Source: Pseudoalteromonas tunicata (GTDB lineage: Bacteria; Pseudomonadota; Gammaproteobacteria; Enterobacterales; Alteromonadaceae). Taken from it: DNA of 64,000 nucleotides. Position 1 is the stretch's first letter; every line of letters starts with the position of its first letter. Below are positions 55,594 to 64,000 of this stretch, in pieces. The translations under genes and the position numbers were made by a program. The stretch lies in NCBI RefSeq assembly GCF_002310815.1, contig NZ_CP011032.1:3202001-3266000 (forward strand). The letters run 5' to 3'. Below the pieces are notes generated by a model. It ran no database searches and was not told the origin of the DNA. It saw only the letters and a list, made by a program, of their open reading frames with translations.

Positions 55594-56619
55594 TTAACAC
55601 CAATCTAAAATCACTTTACCTGACTGACCAGACAACATGGTGTCAAATCCTTGTTGGAATTGATCAATTGGGAACTGATGCGTAATAATCGGAGATAAAT
55701 CAAGCCCCGATTGAATTAAGCTGGCCATTTTATACCAGGTCTCAAACATTTCACGACCGTAAATACCTTTGATCACTAACCCTTTAAAAATAACCTGATT
55801 CCAATCAACCGCCATGTCTGAAGGTGGAATACCTAGCATGGCAATTTTTCCACCATGATTCATATTACTCAGCATGTTTTTAAATGCAGAAGGTACGCCA
55901 GACATTTCAAGACCAACATCAAAGCCCTCTGTCATACCAAGCTCTTTCATCACATCTTCAAGCTTTTCGTTTGCGATATTTACCGCTCGTGTAGCACCCA
56001 TTTTACGCGCAAGGTCTAAGCGATATTCATTCACATCGGTAACAACAACATAACGAGCACCAACATGCTTAGCAACAGCTGCTGCCATAATGCCAATTGG
56101 GCCTGCGCCAGTGATAAGTACATCTTCACCCACTAAATCAAACGATAAAGCTGTATGTACCGCATTACCAAATGGATCAAAAATTGATGCTAATTCATCA
56201 GAAATATTGTCTGGGATTTTAAATGCATTGTAAGCAGGGATCACTAAATACTCTGCAAATGATCCTTCACGGTTAACACCCACACCTATGGTATTGCGGC
56301 ATAAATGCACTCGACCCGCACGGCAGTTACGGCAATGACCACATGTAATATGGCCTTCGCCCGATACACGATCACCAATTTTAAATCCGCGTACTTCTTG
56401 GCCCATATCAACTACTTCGCCCACATATTCGTGGCCAACCACCATAGGTACAGGGATTGTATTTTGCGCCCACTCATCCCATTTATAAATGTGAACGTCT
56501 GTACCACAAATTGCTGTTTTACGGATTTTAATTAATAAATCATTATGACCGACTTCTGGTTTTGCCGCTTCGGTCATCCAAATGCCCGGTTCTGCTTTTA
56601 ATTTCGATAGCGCTTTCAT
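55594..56619 (-). CDS. tdh: L-threonine 3-dehydrogenase
   Basis: Tdh oxidises threonine to 2-amino-3-ketobutyrate. The 341-residue zinc alcohol-dehydrogenase-type protein has the catalytic zinc region [26 protein letters not shown], the structural zinc Cys cluster [15 protein letters not shown] and the NAD motif [15 protein letters not shown]. It works with Kbl, whose gene lies just upstream, but a terminator-like hairpin separates the two. Confidence 0.97.
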   Translation of the reverse strand: MKALSKLKAEPGIWMTEAAKPEVGHNDLLIKIRKTAICGTDVHIYKWDEWAQNTIPVPMVVGHEYVGEVVDMGQEVRGFKIGDRVSGEGHITCGHCRNCRAGRVHLCRNTIGVGVNREGSFAEYLVIPAYNAFKIPDNISDELASIFDPFGNAVHTALSFDLVGEDVLITGAGPIGIMAAAVAKHVGARYVVVTDVNEYRLDLARKMGATRAVNIANEKLEDVMKELGMTEGFDVGLEMSGVPSAFKNMLSNMNHGGKIAMLGIPPSDMAVDWNQVIFKGLVIKGIYGREMFETWYKMASLIQSGLDLSPIITHQFPIDQFQQGFDTMLSGQSGKVILDWC

Positions 56620-56635
56620 ACTATTTCTCTTTCAA

Positions 56636-56663
56636 AAACAGCCTCAAATAAGAGGCTGTTTAG
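56636..56663 (-). terminator. Terminator or attenuator between kbl and tdh
   Basis: A 10-bp stem AAACAGCCTC / GAGGCTGTTT (56636-56661) has a 6-base loop. Read in the kbl-to-tdh direction it is followed by more T, giving a good intrinsic terminator 17-20 bases before the tdh start. Confidence 0.75.
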
Positions 56664-56706
56664 TCAATTTGGAATCTAACGTTAAATGCTGAAATTTAAC
56701 TATAGA

Positions 56707-57903
56707 TTAAATAATCTGCATTTCTTTACCAATGCGAGTAAATGCATCGATGGCAATGTCTAACTGCTCAGTGGTGTGAGCCGCTGAAATTTGAGTGCGA
56801 ATACGTGCTTGACCTTTTGGTACCACTGGGAATGAGAACCCAGTTACATAAATACCCTCGGCAAGTAGCTTATCAGCCATTGCTGATGCCACTTTGGCAT
56901 CACCTAACATCACAGGAATAATCGCGTGATCTTTACCGGCACAGGTAAAACCAGCAGCTTCCATTTTCTCACGGAAATAAGCCACATTTTGCCATAACGT
57001 ATCGCGCAGCGCTTGGCCTTCACTCAGCATATCGATCACTTTAAGTGAAGCAGTTACAATTGATGGCGCGAGTGAGTTTGAAAACAAATATGGACGCGAA
57101 CGTTGGCGCAACCATTCAACAATTTCAGCGCGACCTGATGTATAACCACCTGATGCCCCACCTAAAGCCTTACCCAATGTACCGGTAATAATATCAACTC
57201 GGTCCATCACTTGGCAGTACTCTGGTGTACCACGGCCATTTTCACCAACAAAACCAACAGCATGTGAATCATCAACCATTACAAGTGCATTGTATTTATC
57301 AGCTAAATCACACACAGCGGCTAAATTACAAATCACACCGTCCATTGAAAATACACCGTCGGTGGCAATCAATTTGGTTTTCACACCAGCAGCATCTGCG
57401 GCAATAAGTTGTTGCTCAAGGTCAGCCATATCATTGTTGGCATAACGAAAGCGTTTTGCTTTACATAAACGCACACCATCAATAATTGACGCATGATTTA
57501 AAGAGTCTGAAATAATCGCATCATCAGCGCCTAAAATCGTTTCAAATAAACCGGCATTGGCGTCAAAACATGACGAATATAAAATAGTATCTTCAGTCTT
57601 TAAGAATTCACTGATTTTTGCTTCAAGCTGCTTATGAATGTCTTGGGTACCACAAATAAAACGCACCGATGCAACACCAAAACCATGTTGATCTAAACCA
57701 TTTTTTGCAGCTGCAATTAACTCTGGATGATTAGCTAAGCCTAAGTAGTTGTTAGCACAAAAGTTAATAACTTTTTGGCCTGATGCTACTTGAATTTCGG
57801 CTTGTTGTTGTGACGTGATAATACGTTCACTTTTGTACAAACCTTCTGCTTTGACTTCATTGATTTGCTGCTGTAGCTGCTCATAAAACGCAGATGCTCT
57901 CAT
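56707..57903 (-). CDS. kbl: 2-amino-3-ketobutyrate CoA ligase
   Basis: Kbl splits 2-amino-3-ketobutyrate with CoA to glycine and acetyl-CoA, completing threonine breakdown started by Tdh. The 398-residue PLP enzyme has [35 protein letters not shown] and the Schiff-base Lys in [27 protein letters not shown] ribosome binding site precedes the ATG. The pair kbl/tdh next to heptose genes is also the E. coli arrangement. Confidence 0.97.
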   Translation of the reverse strand: MRASAFYEQLQQQINEVKAEGLYKSERIITSQQQAEIQVASGQKVINFCANNYLGLANHPELIAAAKNGLDQHGFGVASVRFICGTQDIHKQLEAKISEFLKTEDTILYSSCFDANAGLFETILGADDAIISDSLNHASIIDGVRLCKAKRFRYANNDMADLEQQLIAADAAGVKTKLIATDGVFSMDGVICNLAAVCDLADKYNALVMVDDSHAVGFVGENGRGTPEYCQVMDRVDIITGTLGKALGGASGGYTSGRAEIVEWLRQRSRPYLFSNSLAPSIVTASLKVIDMLSEGQALRDTLWQNVAYFREKMEAAGFTCAGKDHAIIPVMLGDAKVASAMADKLLAEGIYVTGFSFPVVPKGQARIRTQISAAHTTEQLDIAIDAFTRIGKEMQII

Positions 57904-58035
57904 CTGTTTTCTCCAAAGTTTTGAACGAGTTGATAGTTAGGCTGGTGTAACCTAAAAAACTGAGTGGCATTGTAAAAGTTTCAACTTATAAATGCACTGA
58001 AATACTACATAAATACTGTACACCTAGTGTATGGT

Positions 58036-58584
58036 TTAGCTTATTTTGTCGACACCTTGTGCTAAGGATGACCAAATTTCGATGTCTGGCTGCGCGATTG
58101 CCTGCTCATCGGATGAGTACTGAGATTGAATTAAAATGCATCGCGCTACCCCAGCTCGCTGCCCGGCTTCTATATCTGACCATTTATCGCCAATCATAAT
58201 GCTTTGTGTTACATCAATCTGATGCTCACTAATTGCTTGAGCAAGCATACCTGGAGCCGGTTTTCGACATTCGCAATCTGTTTGATACATACCCTGCGCA
58301 TTTTTAGGATGATGCGGACAAAAATAAACACCCGCTAATGGGGCTCCTTCGCGTTCAAATTGTAATGTCATCCAATCCGTTAAGGTGGCAAAATCAGACT
58401 CAGAGTAATAACCGCGACCAATGCCCGACTGATTCGTCACCACCACCAATTTGTAACCTAAAGCAACAAAATGTCGACACGCCTCAAATACGCCAGCTAC
58501 AAACTCAAATTGATCAATTTTATGCACATAGGCATGATCAACGTTAATCACGCCGTCACGGTCTAAAAATATTGCTTTATTCAT
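58036..58584 (-). CDS. gmhB: D-glycero-beta-D-manno-heptose 1,7-bisphosphate 7-phosphatase
   Basis: GmhB removes the 7-phosphate in ADP-heptose synthesis for the LPS inner core. The 182-residue HAD phosphatase has FLDRDGVIN at the N-terminus, VVTNQSGIGRGYY, the zinc-binding CPHHP ... CECRKP and MIGDKWSDIEAG. Its ATG overlaps the stop of the glycosyltransferase gene (ATGA). Confidence 0.95.
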   Translation of the reverse strand: MNKAIFLDRDGVINVDHAYVHKIDQFEFVAGVFEACRHFVALGYKLVVVTNQSGIGRGYYSESDFATLTDWMTLQFEREGAPLAGVYFCPHHPKNAQGMYQTDCECRKPAPGMLAQAISEHQIDVTQSIMIGDKWSDIEAGQRAGVARCILIQSQYSSDEQAIAQPDIEIWSSLAQGVDKIS

Positions 58585-59636
58585 AATTTATTTAACTCTT
58601 TGGCAACCACAGTATCGAACATTTTAATCACTGCATCAGTAGTAATTTGCGCCATTAAATCAGCACCTTTACAGCGTTTACCCCAAGGCAATTGTGACGC
58701 AGGGCGACCAAACTGAGCCTGTATATTATGGTGGTACACTTCGACCACGTAGTCTTGATATAAATATGGCCCTGTGCGTTTTGGATTTGAATGCGCATAT
58801 AAGCCGATCACAGGCGTGCCAACAGTCACCGCCATGTGCGCAGGCCCAGTATCAGGTGCCAGTACTAAATCAGCACATTTTAATACACACAATAACTGCT
58901 TTAAGCTGGTTTTACCGACCAAATTTAAAATATCACTTTGGCTATAGCCAATAATCTCGGTGCTTAGTTCACGCTCCATTTCCGTTGGCCCGCCACTGAG
59001 CACGACCTTATAACCTTTGCTTACCGCATAATCAGCCAAAGCAGCATAACGCTCTGCAAGCCAATTACGCTCTTTTTTACTCGCAGCAGGCGCGATAACA
59101 AATACCTTTTCAAATCCGGCTAACTGTTGCTGCGCCCACGCTAAATCACTTTCTTGATAAGGCATTTGCCACGCTGGTAGTTGCGGTTTCACACCCAGTT
59201 TGGCGGCAAAGCCATAAAAACCTTCTAATACATGAGGTTCAAATTGTGCTGCAATTCGTTTATTAACAAATAAGCTGTGCCCTTCTTTAGCTCGGTGCCA
59301 ATCAAAACCATATTTTACTTTGGCTGGAATACAAGCTGCGGCTAAATTTGCCCGTAACGCCACTTGCATATGAAGCAATACATCAAATTGTTTGCCTTTA
59401 AAACGTTGTTTTAATTGCTGGTAGGCTAATTTACCCTGCTTTTTATCAAAAATAACAAATTCGACACCCGGTAAATCAGCTAATAACATGGCTTCAATTT
59501 TACCAATCACCCAGGTTATTTTGGCCGTAGGATGCTGTTTTTGAATAGCCTGCACAGCCGCTACGGCATGGCATACATCACCAATTGCTGACAAACGCAA
59601 AATACAAATTTCTTTAATGTTTAAGTGTGAATTCAC
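58581..59636 (-). CDS. Glycosyltransferase family 9 (heptosyltransferase-type)
   Basis: The 351-residue protein has the GT9 N-terminal motif ILRLSAIGDVCHAVAAVQAI. The C-terminal donor-binding domain has APAASKKERNW, VVLSGGPTE and the LAPDTGPAHMAVTVGTPVIGLY motif. It probably adds heptose (or a related sugar) to the LPS inner core. Whether it corresponds to WaaC or WaaF, or to a third heptosyltransferase, cannot be decided here. It is followed by gmhB and faces kdkA. Confidence 0.88.
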   Translation of the reverse strand: MNSHLNIKEICILRLSAIGDVCHAVAAVQAIQKQHPTAKITWVIGKIEAMLLADLPGVEFVIFDKKQGKLAYQQLKQRFKGKQFDVLLHMQVALRANLAAACIPAKVKYGFDWHRAKEGHSLFVNKRIAAQFEPHVLEGFYGFAAKLGVKPQLPAWQMPYQESDLAWAQQQLAGFEKVFVIAPAASKKERNWLAERYAALADYAVSKGYKVVLSGGPTEMERELSTEIIGYSQSDILNLVGKTSLKQLLCVLKCADLVLAPDTGPAHMAVTVGTPVIGLYAHSNPKRTGPYLYQDYVVEVYHHNIQAQFGRPASQLPWGKRCKGADLMAQITTDAVIKMFDTVVAKELNKL

Positions 59637-59763
59637 AACAATCCTTAAGGCAGAACAAAGCGCAGGGCTGATCTTAAATTAAATCACGCCACAAACCAAA
59701 TGTTCACATTAAGGCAAGTTATTGTAAACTAGCAGCAGACTTAACCTGCGGTAATCTTGTTTT

Positions 59764-60489
59764 ATGATCCAATCCACTCAATGTGGCAATAATACGCTAC
59801 TCACTTGGCAATACAGCCCAACTGATCTGACCCCAGCCTGGTTCGAACCAAGCTTTTGGCAACAGCAAGACAAAATTTATGCACAAAAAACAGGACGAGC
59901 CACCACTTGGTTTTTTAAACATGATGAACTTAAAGCTGTGCTGCGCCACTATTGGCGAGGAGGGTTAGTCGGAAAAATACTACAAGACCAATATCTAAAT
60001 TTAGGAATTAAACGCTCACGAGTCTATCGCGAATTTATGTTGTTATGTCAGCTCCATCAGCAAGGGTTTAATGTTCCAACCCCAGTTGCAGCTTGTTTTA
60101 GTCAAGCAGGTTTAATTTATCGCGCCGATATTATTACCCAAGCAATTACTGGCGCCGATAGCCTGCTTGATCGGTTACAGATCAAAGCGTTAACCCAAGA
60201 TGAAATCATCAAAATCGCACAGTGCATCGCAGATTTTCATAACGCCGGTGTGTTTCATGCTGATTTAAATATCAATAACATTTTATTTGATGATAAAGGT
60301 GAAATTTTCTTAATCGACTTTGATCGCGGCCAATTAAAGCCACCAGCACAGAGCTGGCAACAAGCAAATATCAACCGACTATTGCGCTCATTTAATAAGC
60401 AAGCCAAACGGCTAAGTTGTTTTTATTGGACAGAGCAAGATTGGGCGCTGTTTATCAGCCATTACCAAAAAAACATAAAAAAAGCCTGA
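59764..60489 (+). CDS. kdkA: 3-deoxy-D-manno-octulosonic acid kinase
   Basis: KdkA phosphorylates a Kdo residue of lipid A precursors. The 241-residue protein is a small kinase-fold enzyme with LRHYWRGGLVGKILQDQYL near residue 62, the catalytic loop FHADLNINNILFDD and the metal motif LIDFDRGQ. It is divergent from the family 9 glycosyltransferase gene and converges on hldE. Phosphorylated Kdo commonly accompanies heptose-containing cores with one Kdo. Confidence 0.92.
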   Translation: MIQSTQCGNNTLLTWQYSPTDLTPAWFEPSFWQQQDKIYAQKTGRATTWFFKHDELKAVLRHYWRGGLVGKILQDQYLNLGIKRSRVYREFMLLCQLHQQGFNVPTPVAACFSQAGLIYRADIITQAITGADSLLDRLQIKALTQDEIIKIAQCIADFHNAGVFHADLNINNILFDDKGEIFLIDFDRGQLKPPAQSWQQANINRLLRSFNKQAKRLSCFYWTEQDWALFISHYQKNIKKA

Positions 60490-60505
60490 TAATTCAGGCT
60501 TTTTG
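60477..60505. terminator. Bidirectional terminator kdkA/hldE
   Basis: The 9-bp stem AAAGCCTGA / TCAGGCTTT (60481-60502) has a TAAT loop. T runs are present in both directions. The kdkA stop codon lies inside the stem. Confidence 0.88.
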
Positions 60506-60546
60506 GTAATGCTTTTTTACAGAATGAATGACTAAATTAACCGCCG

Positions 60547-61992
60547 TTAGTCTTGTGTTTTGATTTTTTTAATCACATTCGAGGTTGAACAACCGTTTAA
60601 AAACTCTAACACCGCCACTTTTCCCCCTTGTGCTAATACAAAATCAGCACCTGCAATTTGTTCAACGGTGTAATCACCACCTTTGACTAAAATATCTGGG
60701 TTAACCTGTTCAATCAGCGCTGCAGGAGTATCGTTTTGTGCTAAATCACCAAACGGAATAACCCAGTCGACCGATTTTAACGCACTCAATACCATCGCGC
60801 GTTCATCTAATGGGTTTATTGGACGATCAGCACCTTTTAAACGGGCAATTGACTCATCATTGTTCAGTCCAACAACTAAGCGATCACCCATTGCTTTGGC
60901 CTGTGCCAAATAACGCACATGCCCAGCATGTAAAATATCAAAGCAGCCATTAGTAAAAACAATGGTTTCGCCATTACGTTTTGCAAATTCAATATGCTGT
61001 AATACATCTTCAAATGGTGCTTGATAGTGCTCACCTGTTTGCAATAAATACTGGCTCAACTTACGCCCAAGCTCTTCAGGCGTTACTGTTGCAGCACCTA
61101 ATTTCGCAACCACTAACCCTGCAGCTAAATTAGCAATCTCAACTGCATCTTTGGGCGCCATACCCGCTGCAAGCATCACTGTTAAGGTTGCTATTACCGT
61201 ATCACCAGCACCGGTCACATCTGAAACTTCAAGCACTTGCGCCGCAAAATCAAACTTATCTTGTAGGGTGATAAGCGACATCCCTTGCTCAGAGCGCGTC
61301 AATAATATCGCACCTAAACCACAGTTTTGAATAATATTACGGGCAGAAGCCAGAATAATTTCTTCAGAGCCGACCTCGCCACCAGCGGCTTTAAATTCAC
61401 TTAAATTAGGGGTAATAAAATCAGCACCAGCATAACGCGATAAATCTTTTGATTTTGGGTCAACCAATACGGTTTTACCCGCTTGTTTGGCCAAAGCAAT
61501 CATAGGCTCAATAAGCGTTAACGAGCCTTTGTTGTAATCAGAAAATAAAACAAAATCGTAGTCATCAATGATTTGTGCTAACCGATTAAGTAATAGCTGG
61601 CTTTGCTCTTGGGTGAAGTTTTCTTCTAAATCTAGGCGCACCACTTGCTGATGGCGACTGATCACGCGCATTTTAGCTATGGTAGGATGAGACTCTTGCA
61701 CCACTAACTCCGATGCTATTTTCTCATTTGCCAATAAACGCTGTAACGTATCACCACACTCATCTTTACCAATGATGCCAAGCAAGCTCACTTTGCCATC
61801 AAGATGAGCAATATTTTTAGCAACGTTGGCAGCGCCACCCGCTTTATCTTCAAGTTGATTTACTTTAACAACCGGTACAGGCGCTTCTGGTGAAATACGG
61901 CCCGAATCACCATGCCAGTATCGGTCGAGCATCACATCACCTACCACCAGCACTTTGGCATGAGATAAATTTTTTAATAATGCCAAATCCAT
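60547..61992 (-). CDS. hldE: Bifunctional heptose kinase/adenylyltransferase HldE
   Basis: HldE phosphorylates D-glycero-D-manno-heptose 7-phosphate at C1 and later adds AMP. The 481-residue protein has an N-terminal PfkB-type kinase domain (about 1-320; [23 protein letters not shown]). The C-terminal nucleotidyltransferase domain (about 340-481) has [17 protein letters not shown], the HxGH nucleotidyl site. ATG 61992 overlaps the TAA of gmhA, which supports this start. Both functions appear intact. Confidence 0.96.
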   Translation of the reverse strand: MDLALLKNLSHAKVLVVGDVMLDRYWHGDSGRISPEAPVPVVKVNQLEDKAGGAANVAKNIAHLDGKVSLLGIIGKDECGDTLQRLLANEKIASELVVQESHPTIAKMRVISRHQQVVRLDLEENFTQEQSQLLLNRLAQIIDDYDFVLFSDYNKGSLTLIEPMIALAKQAGKTVLVDPKSKDLSRYAGADFITPNLSEFKAAGGEVGSEEIILASARNIIQNCGLGAILLTRSEQGMSLITLQDKFDFAAQVLEVSDVTGAGDTVIATLTVMLAAGMAPKDAVEIANLAAGLVVAKLGAATVTPEELGRKLSQYLLQTGEHYQAPFEDVLQHIEFAKRNGETIVFTNGCFDILHAGHVRYLAQAKAMGDRLVVGLNNDESIARLKGADRPINPLDERAMVLSALKSVDWVIPFGDLAQNDTPAALIEQVNPDILVKGGDYTVEQIAGADFVLAQGGKVAVLEFLNGCSTSNVIKKIKTQD

Positions 61993-62579
61993 TAAAGCGA
62001 CTCCGTCCAAGTTAAATCAAGCGCTTCACATAACCAATGACCCAAAAACATATGCGCTTCTTGAATACGAGCTGTTTCATCATTAGCAATAATAATGGCA
62101 AGTTTGGCAATGTCTTTTACTAAACCGCCATCACGGCCCGTAAGCGCAACGGTATAAGCGCCAATTTCGTTGGCTGCTTCGAGGGCTAGATTAATATTTT
62201 TGCTGGTACCAGAGGTGGTTAAACCGATAACTAAATCTTGTGGTTTACATAACGCCTGAACTTGGCGTTCAAACACTGTATCAAAGGTATAGTCATTTGA
62301 ATGAGCCGTTAATATTGACGTATCGGTGGTTAAGGCAATAGAAGCCAGTGGCCCGCGCTCTTTTTTATAACGCACAACAAATTCAGCCGCTAAATGCTGA
62401 GCGTCGGCGGCACTACCACCATTACCAAACCACACAACTTTACCACCTTGTTTTAAAGTGATAAGACATTGCTCTAAAAGCGCTAACGCTTGAGTTTGAT
62501 GATTTTCTAAAGTATCAAAGGCAGCGCGATGACGCGCTAAACTTGCAAGATAACTTTGGGCTGTTGTTGTCGAATTCAT
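61992..62579 (-). CDS. gmhA: Phosphoheptose isomerase (SIS domain)
   Basis: GmhA converts sedoheptulose 7-phosphate to D-glycero-D-manno-heptose 7-phosphate, the first step of ADP-heptose synthesis. The 195-residue SIS protein has [36 protein letters not shown] and [12 protein letters not shown], which fit GmhA. ATG 62579 is chosen because GAAGGA precedes it; an in-frame ATG at 62600 lacks one. It is translationally coupled to hldE. DiaA-like SIS proteins are a less likely alternative. Confidence 0.9.
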   Translation of the reverse strand: MNSTTTAQSYLASLARHRAAFDTLENHQTQALALLEQCLITLKQGGKVVWFGNGGSAADAQHLAAEFVVRYKKERGPLASIALTTDTSILTAHSNDYTFDTVFERQVQALCKPQDLVIGLTTSGTSKNINLALEAANEIGAYTVALTGRDGGLVKDIAKLAIIIANDETARIQEAHMFLGHWLCEALDLTWTESL

Positions 62580-62638
62580 TATTAATCCTTCATAGAACAT
62601 GGCCTAAGTGCCATTTCTAACTATATAAAATGCCTGAG

Positions 62639-64000
62639 TTACCAAAACCAAGCGACAGATAAGTGACCGTATTTCTCATCAAAAACATCTGTGCCATACG
62701 TCAGTTGGCTTTCAACCCGATACTCTTGCCATTTTCGGCTATTACTGAGTTGAAATTCAAGCGATGGCGTGTAATCAGCCACTTGCGAGTCTTCATTATT
62801 AATTTTGGTCACTTTAAAATGCCACGATGATTGAATATTTTCACTGTAACCGACATCAACCACATGAATTTGTGAACGTGTGCCATCAGAAAAAACACGC
62901 TGATCGCCCGCAAAATGGCCATACACAGCACCATCGTTAGTATTACCAAACTTATAAATAGAGTTAGTGTACCAACGTGTATTCCAGGAGCTATATTCGT
63001 AACGCACCGACCAATTCGAAGTTAATTTGGGTAAATAAATCCCACTATTAAAGGAGGTATTACCAAAACCATAGTTACTGTATTGATCGGTATCTTCGCC
63101 GCCATATTCAAAATAAAGTTCTGTTGGTGTTACCCAATTAAAATTAAAACTCGACGTGACCGAAGCTAATTGATCACCAAGTTCTTCATCATCACCATGC
63201 TTATTGTCATTACCGCCCGGATCAAAATAAGCTTTAATAATATCATTCGTGCTCACTTCTCGCGGACCACCGCCAAAATGTAAAATTCGGTTTAAGCCTA
63301 TTTTCCAGCCTTCTAACGGCTCAATACTTAAATGTGTGCCAGCAATACGAGGACGACCATCATGCCATTCACCTTGTGATTCAATACCTTGCTTTACTTT
63401 CTCTAACTTGGCGTAAAACAATTCAAAATCAAGATTCCACCAATCGGCCAGAGGTTGTGAAAAACCAAGCGATACCGAAGGAGATGTTTTTGCATTGGTT
63501 GAGATTAATTGTGCGCCGTATTTAAACGGTGAAAACCAATGTTCTTTATAACCAATATCAAGTTGTAAAGTATCACCAGCCACACTAAAAAACGTATTGT
63601 AAGCAACTAAATCACCGGAACTAAAACGATAATCGACACCAATTTGTACCAGTGTTGATTCACTTGGGCGCCAGACACCTTCAAAAAATCCTTGGCCCCA
63701 TTCATCCGATTGCAAACCGCGTTGATTGGCAATGGCGACCGTTTTATCGTATTTCATTGTCGCTTTTAAACCGCTACGACTAATTTGATCCTGACCACGA
63801 TACGGCTTAAGCGCAATACGAATGGCATCATATAAGCCATTATCAACCTTACGTAATTGGCGCAGCGCAATATCGATTTCATTAAATGAATAAGGCTTAC
63901 TCATTGGTGTGCCGGTGGTTAATACAAACATGGTATCAACTTGTTGCTCAAGGTGAGCATCAACATAAAGCGGCAAATAAGCCGATGGTTTTGCACTTGC
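62639..64000 (-). CDS. Capsule assembly Wzi family outer-membrane protein (5' end missing)
   Basis: The frame is open from the window edge (64000) to a stop at 62639, giving 453 residues without the N-terminal start. The first residues visible, ASAKPSAYLPLYVDAHLEQQVD, probably include the end of a signal peptide and the start of the mature protein. The body is rich in alternating amphipathic strands with aromatic residues and ends in VAWFW, as in outer-membrane beta-barrels of the Wzi family, which hold capsular polysaccharide at the surface. It lies beside LPS core genes. Confidence 0.8.
   Translation of the reverse strand, partial: ASAKPSAYLPLYVDAHLEQQVDTMFVLTTGTPMSKPYSFNEIDIALRQLRKVDNGLYDAIRIALKPYRGQDQISRSGLKATMKYDKTVAIANQRGLQSDEWGQGFFEGVWRPSESTLVQIGVDYRFSSGDLVAYNTFFSVAGDTLQLDIGYKEHWFSPFKYGAQLISTNAKTSPSVSLGFSQPLADWWNLDFELFYAKLEKVKQGIESQGEWHDGRPRIAGTHLSIEPLEGWKIGLNRILHFGGGPREVSTNDIIKAYFDPGGNDNKHGDDEELGDQLASVTSSFNFNWVTPTELYFEYGGEDTDQYSNYGFGNTSFNSGIYLPKLTSNWSVRYEYSSWNTRWYTNSIYKFGNTNDGAVYGHFAGDQRVFSDGTRSQIHVVDVGYSENIQSSWHFKVTKINNEDSQVADYTPSLEFQLSNSRKWQEYRVESQLTYGTDVFDEKYGHLSVAWFW

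Noticed and set aside
57904..58035. Riboswitch or leader in front of kbl
   Set aside because: The gap is short and AT-rich with no conserved riboswitch fold visible.

Overview
The window is ordinary, gene-dense chromosome from an AT-rich marine gammaproteobacterium. Gene content, gene order and protein sequences fit an Alteromonadales member close to Pseudoalteromonas. This is inferred from recognition of the proteins; no 16S or tRNA gene lies in the window. About 60 protein genes are called. I saw no tRNA, rRNA, CRISPR array, IS element or prophage.

Layout. 1-1360: the 3' end of a coiled-coil protein, then a small AT-rich pair (divergent signal-peptidase-like protein plus a membrane protein). 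1507-4927: uppP-folK-folB on the minus strand, plsY, and tsaD. 5168-9709: the macromolecular synthesis operon rpsU-yqeY-dnaG-rpoD. 9783-16147: prmA, dusB-fis, purH, a lipoprotein methyltransferase-like gene and purD. 16296-31736: c-di-GMP genes (three large EAL proteins with different sensor modules) interspersed with a Cpx-type envelope stress module (spy-like / cpxRA), pldB, fieF and trmL. 31733-39025: gpsA-secB-grxC-yibN facing gpmI-envC-ctpA-yibQ, the same neighbourhood as in E. coli. 39088-45371: rpoH, ftsX, ftsE, ftsY and rsmD. 45373-54312: small conserved genes, a REC/HD-GYP regulator, a LysR regulator, a 2OG-Fe(II) oxygenase, ubiA/ubiC and a FliL-like protein. 54387-57903: glpG-glpE, tdh and kbl. 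58036-64000: heptose/LPS inner core genes (gmhB, a family 9 glycosyltransferase, kdkA, hldE, gmhA) and a capsule-assembly Wzi family gene cut by the window end.

Two things stand out. First, ftsY (SRP receptor) carries an 89-unit, perfectly in-frame hexapeptide array (consensus A-R-L-A-E-E; 1602 bp, 534 residues) in place of the usual acidic N-terminal A domain. Part of it is an exact 90-bp higher-order repeat present in seven copies, so the array has expanded recently and probably varies in length. Second, the rpoH leader holds a letter-perfect CIRCE (HrcA operator: 9-bp arms, 9-bp gap) just downstream of a good sigma-E-type promoter. This suggests that the master heat-shock sigma factor gene is itself under HrcA-type repression, or that the inverted repeat acts as an RNA element in the leader.

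How the genes work together. Envelope biogenesis and stress dominate: the UppP lipid carrier, PlsY phospholipid synthesis, LPS heptose genes, EnvC/FtsEX control of septal amidases, FtsY/SecB protein targeting, Cpx signalling and RpoH. Four c-di-GMP turnover proteins suggest switching between motile and sessile life. Several gene pairs meet tail-to-tail with overlapping or nearly touching stop codons, showing a compact genome.
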